From positions 7,082,534-7,146,533 of the forward strand of contig OY811985.1 of the NCBI GenBank assembly GCA_963681505.1: 64,000 nucleotides of DNA, written 5' to 3'. The stretch is from Eunapius fragilis (taxonomy: Eukaryota > Porifera > Demospongiae > Spongillida > Spongillidae). Made by a program: the position numbers and the translations under genes. Shown here piece after piece: positions 1 to 8,214 of the stretch (the stretch's first letter is position 1; each line of letters starts with the position of its first letter). The notes beneath the pieces were generated by a model that saw nothing but the letters and a program-made list of their open reading frames with translations, did no database searches and was not told the origin of the DNA.

Positions 1-411
1 AAGGCCCATGCAGGTAGCCACCAGGAAGGCCCAGCTAGCCATCAGGAAGGCCCAGGTAGCCACCAGGAAGGCCCATGCAGGTAGCCACCAGGAAGGCCCA
101 GCTAGCCATCAGGAAGGCCCAGGTAGCCACCAGGAAGGCCCATGCAGGTAGCCACCAGGAAGGCCCAGCTAGCCATCAGGAAGGCCCTGGTAGCCACCAG
201 GAAGGCCCATGCAGGTAGCCACCAGGAAGGCCCAGCTAGCCATCAGGAAGGCCCAGGTAGCCACCAGGAAGGCCCAGGTAGCCACCAGGAAGGTCCAGGT
301 ATCCATCAGGAAGGCCCAGCTAGCCATCAACAGGGCCCAGCTAGCCCTCAGGAAGGCCCAGGTAGCCCTCAGGAAGGCCCAGGTAGCCACCAGGAAGCCA
401 GGTAGCCATCA
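1..411. repeat. 21-bp minisatellite with 67-bp higher-order unit
   Basis: Tandem copies of a GC-rich 21-bp unit built on AAGGCCCAGGTAGCCACCAG. In the left part every third unit carries a 4-bp insertion (CATG CAGG version, 25 bp), giving a 67-bp higher-order repeat whose copies start at about 1, 68, 135 and 202. From about 270 to 411 the units are plain 21-mers with more substitutions. Because 21 is a multiple of three, several frames stay open and give repetitive peptides; I see no sign that these are translated genes. The array runs off the left edge of the window. Confidence 0.9.
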
Positions 412-1122
412 GGTAATAGTGTATGCCAATTGACATCGGTGTGTTGTTGTATATACAAAGTTTGTTTAAGCCAAACTATTTAGTGCTACTCTAAAAACAT
501 TTTATCATTAATTTTGAGCTTATTTTACAGGTTGCCATTGAGATGCAATGGAACCATTGGATGACAACCAATGCACAGGAGAAAGGGATGAGGGTTGAAC
601 CATGAGTTCAGTTGCTGCACATCAGATAACTGACTAGCTATCAACCATTAACCACTAGTTATCTAGTGTTGTGTTTGTGCATTAGAATTGTGTGATGATT
701 TGATCCATGGTATGTTTGGAGCTCCAACCATACCATACTGTATGCCACATAGATTCAAGTAACCATATATATTGCCAAATACACACAGTACCTGCAAATC
801 TTGCCAAAATTCATACACTACATAAGGTATAAGCTAGTAACACCAGTAGCAGCAGAGTAGAAGACATTTTGATGTTATGGATAAACCAAGCTGAAAGGGG
901 TTAAAAGAAAAGTATCAATCACATCCTACACAATACAATAGAGCTGTGTACATTCCAATGACAACTGGCCGAGAAAAAGGGATTCAATGATGCATAATTG
1001 AAATGCTAATTGAATTTCGTCACTTTTTTGAATTAAGTTGCTGTATGCTCAAAGTGCAATATGTCTACCCTGCTCTCAATAACTCATACACTGGATGCCA
1101 CAATACTGCAAAGGCCACACCA
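412..1122. other. non-coding flank of first cyclase gene
   Basis: AT-rich sequence with no recognisable gene. From about 557 onward it is the 3' flank of the first ADP-ribosyl cyclase gene and is nearly identical to 2246-3161, the 3' flank of the second copy. It includes an uninterrupted version (992-1000) of the site that holds a 201-bp insertion in the second copy. Confidence 0.7.
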
Positions 1123-1926
1123 CTAACCTGATGATGACTGCTGCGATAACACCACTTCAGTCAACGCATCTACGAGGGATTGTGAAACGTTAGATACTGT
1201 ACCAGGGATGTCAAAACACAGGTACTCCTTCCTCCTAGTGGAATTGGTAACTATGTCCTTTATTCCGCTAAGAGGTGCTTGATCACAAGTTTTGTTCGGG
1301 AACACGTTCAATATGACGATCTTTCTAACCGCGTCATTAGCTAACAGTATGGGTAGTTCCAAAGTGGCGAATATGGAAGTAATCCTAAAAGTATTTCCCG
1401 TTAGGAAGAAAACGGTTCCTGCACTGTTTCTTGCAAAGAGGACAGAGAACGCAGCGTAGAACGTATAAACAGGAGTATTGGGTTGGTAGGGCGGGCAGTT
1501 GGTTGAAGTGTAGTCAACACCCCCGTTGGCGTTACCGCACCAAGCTGTGACGTTGTATTTGCTCTGCATCGTGTTGACAATCACACAGGATGTAAGGGTA
1601 GCCGAACTGGACAGGTTAGCCCAAAGCGCTAACGATTCCTGTGGCTGCTGGATATCCGTCCAGAAAAGAGCTTTGTCTTTGATAAGAAGGGGAATAGGGA
1701 AGACTCTGAAATACGCATCATAGTCCGCCATCATCGAATTACTCCAGTTCTTTCCCGCGAAAGCCGCTTCGAATGCGGTCCATCCTTGGCTACATGTGCT
1801 GTTCGTCTGACGGGCATCGGCACATGCTAGCTTAAACAGCGCATCCAGGTTACGGGGAGTTGTGTCCGCTACTAGACTCTGCGGAAGAATCACCAGTAGT
1901 ACTAGCTGCAGACCGGAGTGCACCAT
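1123..1926 (-). CDS. ADP-ribosyl cyclase / CD38-family ecto-enzyme, copy A
   Basis: A 267-residue protein of the ADP-ribosyl cyclase family, which makes cyclic ADP-ribose from NAD at the cell surface, in vesicles or secreted. It has an N-terminal signal peptide (hydrophobic residues about 6-20), the substrate-site motif ALFWT (Trp89), WCG at 129-131, a CPPY block near 144, and SIFATLELP with the expected catalytic glutamate at Glu190. Seven cysteines and seven N-glycosylation sequons fit a secreted fold. Two departures from CD38 are visible: the second active-site tryptophan is tyrosine (Tyr157 in TFYAAF), and the acidic pair of the CD38 TLEDT motif is Thr-Ser (TLTSC). The start is the ATG before the signal peptide. 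The stop lies inside CAGGTTAGT, a possible splice donor, so a further exon (for example a membrane anchor) is conceivable. Family assignment rests on recalled motif order. Confidence 0.85.
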   Translation of the reverse strand: MVHSGLQLVLLVILPQSLVADTTPRNLDALFKLACADARQTNSTCSQGWTAFEAAFAGKNWSNSMMADYDAYFRVFPIPLLIKDKALFWTDIQQPQESLALWANLSSSATLTSCVIVNTMQSKYNVTAWCGNANGGVDYTSTNCPPYQPNTPVYTFYAAFSVLFARNSAGTVFFLTGNTFRITSIFATLELPILLANDAVRKIVILNVFPNKTCDQAPLSGIKDIVTNSTRRKEYLCFDIPGTVSNVSQSLVDALTEVVLSQQSSSG

Positions 1927-2245
1927 CTTTCGCAGGCAACGAACCGAAACAAATTATGTGAGCACGTGGTGCGTCAATGTCCCTCCCATGGCGAATATCG
2001 AATGCGAAATCAGGTCATATATCAACAATGATGATCTAGCTATAGTATGAAAATTTAGATTTTTCTTGGACAACTGGGTCATATAACGTCCATGTCTCTC
2101 TGCTTCCTCTTGAACAACTGGTACAGTCTAAAAAATGTGTGCAAGGGCAGGGAATATATGAATAACAACTTGCTATCAAAAGATCTGATTATTTGTACAT
2201 GTACTCCAAATGCGACGTCACGTACATTACGAAAGTCTACTGTTG
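1927..2245. promoter_or_regulatory. 5' flank of cyclase copy A with foldback remnant
   Basis: This is the region upstream of copy A (minus strand). It shares a repeated stretch reading GGACAACTGG...GTCCATGTCTCTCTGC with the 5' flank of copy B, and ends with a diverged single arm of the 2836-3036 foldback element (about 2187-2245). I did not find a clear TATA box or transcription-factor site; the promoter role is only positional. Confidence 0.35.
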
Positions 2246-2309
2246 GATGACAACCAATGCACAAGGAGAAAGGGATCAGGATTGAACCCTGAGTTCAGTT
2301 GTTGCGTAT

Positions 2310-2505
2310 CAGATGACTGACTAGCTGCATTAACCACTAGTTAGCTATCAACCATTAACCATTATTTAGCTATCAACCATTAAACATTAGTTAACTATCG
2401 ACCATTAACCACTAGTTAGCTATCAACGATTAACCATTAGTTAGCTATCAACCATTAACCAGTAGTTAGCTATTAACCATTAACCACTAGTTAGCTAGTG
2501 TTGTG
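2310..2505. repeat. 24-25-bp tandem repeat in copy-B flank
   Basis: About seven or eight units containing TTAGCTATCAACCATTAACC. The matching place in the first duplication copy (about 635-665) holds only one or two units, so the array expanded after the duplication (or shrank in copy A). Confidence 0.85.
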
Positions 2506-2835
2506 TTTGTGCATTAGAATTGTGTGATGATTTGATCCATGGTATGTTTGGAGCTCCAACCATACCATACTGTATGCCACATAGATTCAAGTAACCATAT
2601 ATATTGCCAAATACACACAGTACCTGCAAATCTTGCCAAAATTAAATTCATACACTACATAAGGTATAAGCTAGTAACACCAGTAGCAGCAGAGTAGAAG
2701 ACATTTTGATGTTATGGATAAACCAAGCTGAAAGGGGTTAAAAGAAAAATATCAATCACAATCTACACAATACAATAGAGCTGTGTACATTCCACTGACA
2801 ACTGGCTGAGAAAAAGAGATTCAATGATGCATAAT

Positions 2836-3036
2836 AGACAACGTCACGATCTGATTATTTGTACTCCGGATGTGATGTCACCTAGACACTACGAAGAAGT
2901 CCGTTGTTGTCTCTAGCTTTTATTGGGCCCCACAACGATGTAACTATATGAGGCCCAGTAAAAACAACGGACTTCTTCGTAGTGACTAGGTGACATCACA
3001 TCCGGAGTACAAAATAATCAGATCGTGAAGTTGTCT
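2836..3036. mobile_element. 201-bp foldback MITE-like element
   Basis: A near-perfect inverted repeat with arms of about 85-100 bp, starting AGACAAC and ending GTTGTCT, with the inner word GATGTGATGTCACCTAG on one arm and its complement on the other. The paralogous region of copy A (992-1000, GCATAATTG) is uninterrupted, so this is an insertion. Comparing filled and empty sites gives a 2-bp AT duplication (2834-2835 and 3037-3038). It codes for nothing. The superfamily is undetermined. Arm-like remnants lie at about 2187-2245 and 4232-4325. Confidence 0.85.
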
Positions 3037-3161
3037 ATTGAAATGCTAATTGATTTTGTCACTTTTTTGAATTAAGTTGCTGTATGCTCAAAGTGCAATA
3101 TGTCTACCCTGCTCTCAATAACTCATACACTGGATGCCACAATACTGCAAAGGCCACACCA

Positions 3162-3974
3162 CTAACCTGATGATGACTGCTGCGATAACACCACTTCAGT
3201 CAACGCATCTACGAGGGATTGTGAAACGTTAGATACTGTACCAGGGATGTCAAAACACAGGTACTCCTTCCTCCTAGTGGAATTGGTAACTATGTCCTTT
3301 ATTCCGCTAAGAGGTGCTTGATCACAAGTTTTGTTCGGGAACACGTTCAATATGACGATCTTTCTAACCGCGTCATTATCTAACAGTGTGGGTAGTTCCA
3401 AAGTGGCGAATATGGATGTATTCCTAAAAGTATTTCCCGTTAGGAAGAAAACGGTTCCTGCACTGTTTCTTGCGAAGAGGATAGAGAACGCAGCGTAGAA
3501 CGTATAAGCAGGAGTATTGGGTTGGTAGGGCGGGCAGTTGGTTGAAGTGTAGTCAACACCCCCGCTGGCGTTACCGCACCAAGCTGTGACGTTGTATTTG
3601 CTCTGCATCGTGTTGACAATCACACAGGATGTAAGGGTAGCCGAACTGGACAGGTTAGCCCAAAGCGCTAACGATTCCTGTAGATGCTGGACACCCGTCC
3701 AGAAAAGAGCTTTGTCTTGGATACCGGCGGGAATAGGGAAGACTCTGAAATACGCATCATAGTCCGCCATCACCGAATTATTCCAGTTCTTTCCTACGAA
3801 AGCCGCTTCGAATGCGGTCCATCCTTGGCTACATGCGCTGTTCGTCTGACGGGCATCGGTACATGCTAGCTTAAACAGATAATCCATGTTACGGGGAGTC
3901 GTGTCCGCTACTAAACTCTGCGGTAAAATCACCAGTAGTACTAGCTGCAGACCGGAGAACACCATCTTTCGCAT
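3162..3974 (-). CDS. ADP-ribosyl cyclase / CD38-family ecto-enzyme, copy B
   Basis: Tandem paralogue of the gene at 1123-1926. From the first ATG it is 270 residues; an ATG three codons later matches the copy-A start, and either may be used. Numbered as copy A, it keeps the signal peptide, FW at 88-89, WCG, the Trp-to-Tyr change at 157 and Glu190. I count 21 replacements against copy A. None falls in the last 71 residues, and seven lie in residues 80-95 around the FW active-site loop. The Ile-to-Asn change at 182 creates an extra glycosylation sequon (NTS). The stop again sits in CAGGTTAGT, so splicing to another exon cannot be excluded. Role as for copy A: NAD to cyclic ADP-ribose, or NAD hydrolysis. 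The two could differ in substrate or product preference (inference). Confidence 0.85.
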   Translation of the reverse strand: MRKMVFSGLQLVLLVILPQSLVADTTPRNMDYLFKLACTDARQTNSACSQGWTAFEAAFVGKNWNNSVMADYDAYFRVFPIPAGIQDKALFWTGVQHLQESLALWANLSSSATLTSCVIVNTMQSKYNVTAWCGNASGGVDYTSTNCPPYQPNTPAYTFYAAFSILFARNSAGTVFFLTGNTFRNTSIFATLELPTLLDNDAVRKIVILNVFPNKTCDQAPLSGIKDIVTNSTRRKEYLCFDIPGTVSNVSQSLVDALTEVVLSQQSSSG

Positions 3975-4231
3975 TCAACGACAACGAACCGAATGCGGGC
4001 ACGTGGTGCGTCAATATCCCTCCCACCACACCGAATGTTCGAAGAAAAAAATTTCAATTTCAGGTAATATATCAACCAACAATGATGATCGGATTTACAC
4101 TGGCATGAAAATTTCTCTGCTTCTTCTTGGACAACTGGGTCATATAACGTCCATGTCTCTCTGCTTCCTCTTGGACAACTGGTACAGTCTAAAAATGTGG
4201 GCAGGCAGCGGACAAGGCAATAAGCTATCAA

Positions 4232-4325
4232 AAGATCTGATTATTTTGTATTCCGGATGTGACGTTACATAAGTTTGCGCTTATACATACAGCTATGTGA
4301 CGTCACATCCCGAGTACAATCAACT
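4232..4325. repeat. partial foldback-element remnant
   Basis: GATCTGATTATTTTGTATTCCG followed by a GTGACGTTAC word, a short spacer, then GTGACGTCACATCC and GAGTACAATCA in inverted orientation. This is a diverged and shortened relative of the 2836-3036 element. It lies between the 5' flank of cyclase copy B and the 3' end of the PARL-like gene, and may have displaced that gene's last exon. Confidence 0.6.
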
Positions 4326-4343
4326 TTCTATTGTACAACGAGT

Positions 4344-6341
4344 CTAGACATTAGATGAGGCAAAGATGGGTGCACAAACATGTACAAGGGTATACAGGCA
4401 TGAGCTAGGTGGAGATGAGCTCACGTACAGTGCAAAGGCCACACCTCCTAGATGCCCTGCATGGTCAAAGAACCGCCAGTTCCTCATCAAACCAATTACA
4501 TCCAAGGATACAACACCAGTCAGTGCCTGCACAGGTCAAACCATGAATACCTTCACACAACAACAGATCACCTTCACACAACAACAGACCACCTTCACAC
4601 AACAACAGACCACCTTCACACATAACAGATCATGTTCACACATAACAGATCACCCTCACACATAACAGATCACCTTCATACATAACAGATCATCTTCACA
4701 CATAACAGATCACTCTCACACATAACAGATCACGTTCACACATAACAGATCACGTTCACACATAACAGATCACCCTCATACATAACAGATCACCTTCACA
4801 CATAACAGATCACTCTCATACATAACAGATCACTCTCACACATAACAGATCACCCTCATAATGTGTGCACTACCTAACACAGTTATCACTGTTCCAGAAC
4901 AGTAGCTAGTGTGGATGTGGAGGAAGAGGGTGGAGGGGAAAGAGTGGGGTGAAGGGAGTGGGGGTGAGGGAGGGGTGAGGGAAGATGGATAACATACCCA
5001 CTTTGCTGGTATTGGAATAAATGGAAGGAAGATGAAATACAGTGAAGAATCAGGATTGTTCATAACCACCAGTGTGACGACAGCCATCAGAGCACCTGAC
5101 TGGGGAGGAGGGGGACCATTAGGAGGTGGGTAGGAAGGAGGGGGGCCATTGGGGGAGGAGAAGGGGGGGGGGGGAGACTGTTAGGGGGCAGGATGGAGGG
5201 AGGGAACTGTTAAGGGGCAGACATATATCCTACTTACTGCTCCAAGAGACCCTGCCATATTCCCTCTGGCTAACTTGAAATAGTGCCCAACCATAGAGGC
5301 AAATGTCCCTAAAAGTTATACACTGTTAATACCATATTGCCACTAGCAAAAATAAAACAGCCAAACATCTACCAAATTCTATATCAGACAGTACTGACAC
5401 AGCAAAACATCTACCAAATCTTATATCAGACAGTACTGACACATAAAACAGCCAAACATCCACCAAATCCTATATCAGACAGTACTGACACATAGCAAAA
5501 CTATCACTTGTACAAAGCAATATGCTAGGACCACACAGTTAAGGGCACTAAACTATATAATGGTGTTCTGACGTACCACCAGTGATGTAAAAGGGCACAG
5601 CATATGCAGCAGTGGTTGGGTCCCCAAGACAGTCTGTCCAAATACAAGGACAAAGGACACACTGAGGGTCAAGCTGACAGCGTGTGCATCTGGTCAACTA
5701 CACATACCAAACAGGGCAGGTGCAAAGCTCCAAAGAACCAGCATGTTTAGGGAAAGGTGCCAGACATCAATGTGGCTGAATTCAGATAGCAGTAAAGAAA
5801 TGGAGTTCTCTGGGATGAGAAAATGGAATTGCCGCCCCGCCACGAGTCAACCACTCTCTCAAACCAGGATGATAAAGGCATGCAGAACCACGCAACTCGA
5901 GGCGTACTGTTAGCTGGTGTGGCTAGAAAGTACTTCTCCATCAAAGGGTGCAGGGGACGAATCCTCCACACCAGAAATACGCCGACGTTGATGGCTATGG
6001 TTGTTGCGGTGAATTTGTCCGCAGCGCTGAGGTTGTTCCACCATCTTCTAAGGGCGCCCTGTTGTCTGTACGTTCTCCTTGGAACAGACTGCCAGCTTTT
6101 ATGGACACGCCTCTGATTCTCTAAATAAAGCCAACTGATTCCAAACGTGGTTGCGCCGGTCTGTACAGGATGAGAGGTTGATCATCTCTATCATGAGGGA
6201 GACAGCGGCAGTTCTCACCACAACTGTAAAGGCAGCTGGCTTCCATATCACGCCTGGGTTCCTTTTCGGGGTCGTTGAATACACACTCCTATTTAATGCA
6301 GCAGTGCTAAGCACATTTCTTATTGGCAATAATCGAAACAT
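4344..6341 (-). CDS. PARL: PARL-type mitochondrial rhomboid protease (7 exons found)
   Basis: Intramembrane serine protease of the mitochondrial inner membrane; the human relative cleaves PINK1 and PGAM5. Exons (minus strand): 6219-6341, 5908-6160, 5708-5809, 5577-5633, 5238-5308, 4998-5099, 4425-4526. The introns are 58, 98, 74, 268, 138 and 471 bp, all GT-AG, and the phases join without a stop. The first exon encodes an Arg-rich presequence (MFRLLPIRNV...). Exon 2 has RRWWNNLSAADKF followed by a membrane helix; exon 3 has EFSH and LNMLVLWSF; exons 5-6 join to give the nucleophile region AGSLGASGA (Ser199); exon 7 has NWRFFDHAGHLGG (His258/His261). These match human PARL in order and spacing. 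The first Gly of GxSLG is Ala here. The final human exon (YGHELIW region) was not found. If the last GTGAGC is not used, 26 more codons lead to a stop at 4344-4346, giving 296 residues. Confidence 0.88.
4548..4858. repeat. 20-bp tandem repeat inside PARL intron
   Basis: About fifteen units of the type CTTCACACATAACAGATCAC, the first few carrying CAACAACAG instead of CATAACAG. It fills most of the 471-bp intron between exons 6 and 7 of the PARL-like gene. Confidence 0.9.
5345..5495. repeat. about 50-bp tandem repeat inside PARL intron
   Basis: Three imperfect copies containing CATCTACCAAATCCTATATC and CAGTACTGACACA. They lie in the 268-bp intron between exons 4 and 5 of the PARL-like gene. 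The 138-bp intron next to it (5100-5237) is strongly G-rich with a run of about 11 G. Confidence 0.85.
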
Positions 6342-6515
6342 TATAATATTACATGCGCCGCGCGCCCATGCGTGATCAGTTAAGTAACGGGCGTACGATT
6401 TAAAAAAATTAAGATCATGACCTTGTGCGCATCAGCTGGTGTACATCACGTGTCATTACTAAACAATCGTTCATTCAATAATATTATCCAACACATGTAC
6501 ACTGAAAATCATAAT

Positions 6516-7337
6516 CTAAATAAAGTTGCTGGAAACGATGTCGTTGATAAGATTTGGCCCAGGAAAATCGCACACAATGACCCCAAGTTTGCCTCTCTTA
6601 CTGCTCACAAAGCCATGCAGCTTAGGGTTCACTGACCTAGCCAGCTCACGTGGGAGGGTGATGCGATGGACAAAGCTAGCAAACGTTATGAACAGTTCTC
6701 CACCTGTGCTGCCCAGAGCCTTCTCCACATGACCAACCACTCTGCTCCACTTGTCATCGGGATCAGTCTCCCATGTGTCCTCTATGTCTATACTCCTCCA
6801 GTCAATGCCCATCGATCCACCAGAGAAATTGTCTAATATGACTATCTTCCCACGACACTGTCCAATAGTGGGAACAGCATTTTGCAGCCAAAACCTGTGC
6901 TGGGGAAAGCAACTGATGCAGGCCCTCACAGACTCCTGAAAGCTAACAGTATTGTCCTTGGCTTTATATTCTTCCCTGATTCGCATTAGAAGAGTTTCAC
7001 TTGGGTGTCCATCGAGGTATGCTAAGACTCCCATTAAAATGTCTGCTAAAACAGCTTTCTGGTAAAACATGTCATGGTGGATTAACAGCCTGTTTTCACA
7101 ATGTCGACAACGAATGTCAAAGAAGCGGACACCACTTAGCATCTGGGCGTCCAAGGAGAGGCTCTGACACCAGACCCAAGGAATGCCATAGCGAGCCATA
7201 GTGTTGTGTGTACCTGGGATAGAGAGCTGTGATAGAGCATGGCCGTCTGGAAGTAGCTGCATCCAAGCCTCATTGTGGATGCCAGGGTCGTCATCAGCAT
7301 TCCAGTAGTCAGGACTTCGTGTATTGATACTACCCAT
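6516..7337 (-). CDS. bacterial-type PI-specific phospholipase C (X-domain) protein
   Basis: A single-exon 273-residue protein with the PI-PLC X-domain fold. Enzymes of this family cut phosphatidylinositol or GPI anchors by two-histidine acid-base catalysis. Visible motifs are LSIPGTHNTMA (first catalytic His44), GVRFFDIRC (Asp74, Arg76), LIHHDMFY (second His, 87/88), PSETLLMRIREE, GKIVILDNF and IVCDFPGPNLINDIV near the C-terminus. The length and lack of a Y or C2 domain fit the bacterial/PLCXD-like group rather than metazoan PLC beta/gamma/delta. The residue after the first catalytic His is Asn, where the Bacillus enzyme has Asp. There is no signal peptide. MGSINT at the start fits an N-myristoylation signal (Gly2, Thr6), suggesting membrane attachment inside the cell. 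The gene lies 175 bp upstream of the PARL-like gene on the same strand, each with its own start. No introns were seen. Confidence 0.85.
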   Translation of the reverse strand: MGSINTRSPDYWNADDDPGIHNEAWMQLLPDGHALSQLSIPGTHNTMARYGIPWVWCQSLSLDAQMLSGVRFFDIRCRHCENRLLIHHDMFYQKAVLADILMGVLAYLDGHPSETLLMRIREEYKAKDNTVSFQESVRACISCFPQHRFWLQNAVPTIGQCRGKIVILDNFSGGSMGIDWRSIDIEDTWETDPDDKWSRVVGHVEKALGSTGGELFITFASFVHRITLPRELARSVNPKLHGFVSSKRGKLGVIVCDFPGPNLINDIVSSNFI

Positions 7338-7781
7338 TCTATATGTGTGTGTGTGTGTACGTGTGTGTGTGTGTGTACGGTACTATTTCCTTTCTTGATA
7401 CGTCCGCAGGCATGAATACCCGATAAAACAATCATACATATTAATAAAACATCGAGGTCATATAATAAGTGGTCAATTCAAGCATAGATAGTTTAGAGAT
7501 TCAAGCTACGATATATACAATGCGCGCACACCCCATCACTTACGATTCTTTTGTTATGTATTTCTATAATCTTACGAATATTTGGAGCTAGGATTAATGT
7601 ATCCACCGGAATGGGAACGAGTTACACTCAATGTAATGATTCGTAGAAAGGACGATTTTGTTGTTTTTTTTTCGAGAGCAAGCTGCGAGGGGGGGGGGGG
7701 GGGGGGGGGGGGGCCGCGTTGGTTGTATGTACTGGACTATTTTTACCTGTCCACCTACCACATCATGTACACTCACACACT

Positions 7782-7828
<47 letters not shown>

Positions 7829-8210
7829 TCACAACTATCCCATATCTATACGCTGAAATTCTGAGTGTGCATCATTGAGAGGTTTAAAACGATACTATTT
7901 ATTACCTTCTCAGTCTGATTGTTATATAAAATTTCCAGGGCCCCAGATCTTAATTAATCTTTTAGGATACAGCAGGAATAATAATATTCCTGCTGGGCTT
8001 ATATTGTAGGTCTACTACATTCCCTCTTACAGAGTGGATCACTTCCGAACTTGTTATGGGTGACTTCCATAGGCTTTGCATTTGGTCATATGTGTAGCAA
8101 ACTTGACAGACATCCTCATCAGAACCACAAATCTTGGAATTTCCATGTGTGTGTGTGTGTGTGTGTGCGCGTGTGCATGTGCGTGTGATTGTCTGTCAGA
8201 TGCATTAGCT
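7338..8210. repeat. microsatellites, poly-G run and short hairpin
   Basis: Non-coding region upstream of the PLC gene. It contains (TG)n at about 7345-7377, an uninterrupted 25-G run at 7689-7713, a (CA)n tract at about 7776-7824 and (TG)n at about 8145-8170. A perfect 10-bp hairpin, AGCAGGAATA / TATTCCTGCT, sits at about 7969-7992. The open frames over these tracts are low-complexity artefacts. Confidence 0.85.
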
Positions 8211-8214
8211 TGTG

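Larger units (their letters stand above)
557..4270. repeat. tandem segmental duplication containing two cyclase genes
   Basis: Two direct copies, about 557-2245 and 2246-4270. Each contains a 3' flank, one ADP-ribosyl cyclase gene on the minus strand and a 5' flank. The copies begin with the same words (GGATGACAACCAATGCACA at 557 and 2246) and both end beside a fragment of foldback-element arm (GATCTGATTATTT at about 2187 and 4235). The right copy is longer, owing to an expanded short tandem repeat at 2310-2505 and a 201-bp insertion at 2836-3036. Identity is very high downstream of the genes and in the 3' third of the coding regions. Confidence 0.85.

Noticed and set aside
1862-2264. Plus- and minus-strand frames around the cyclase 5' flanks
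   Set aside because: Shadows of the cyclase gene or unconserved between the two duplicated copies.
5747-6375. Separate small proteins at 5747-5971 and 6099-6341
   Set aside because: They are unspliced readings of PARL exons and introns; the joined exons explain the sequence better.
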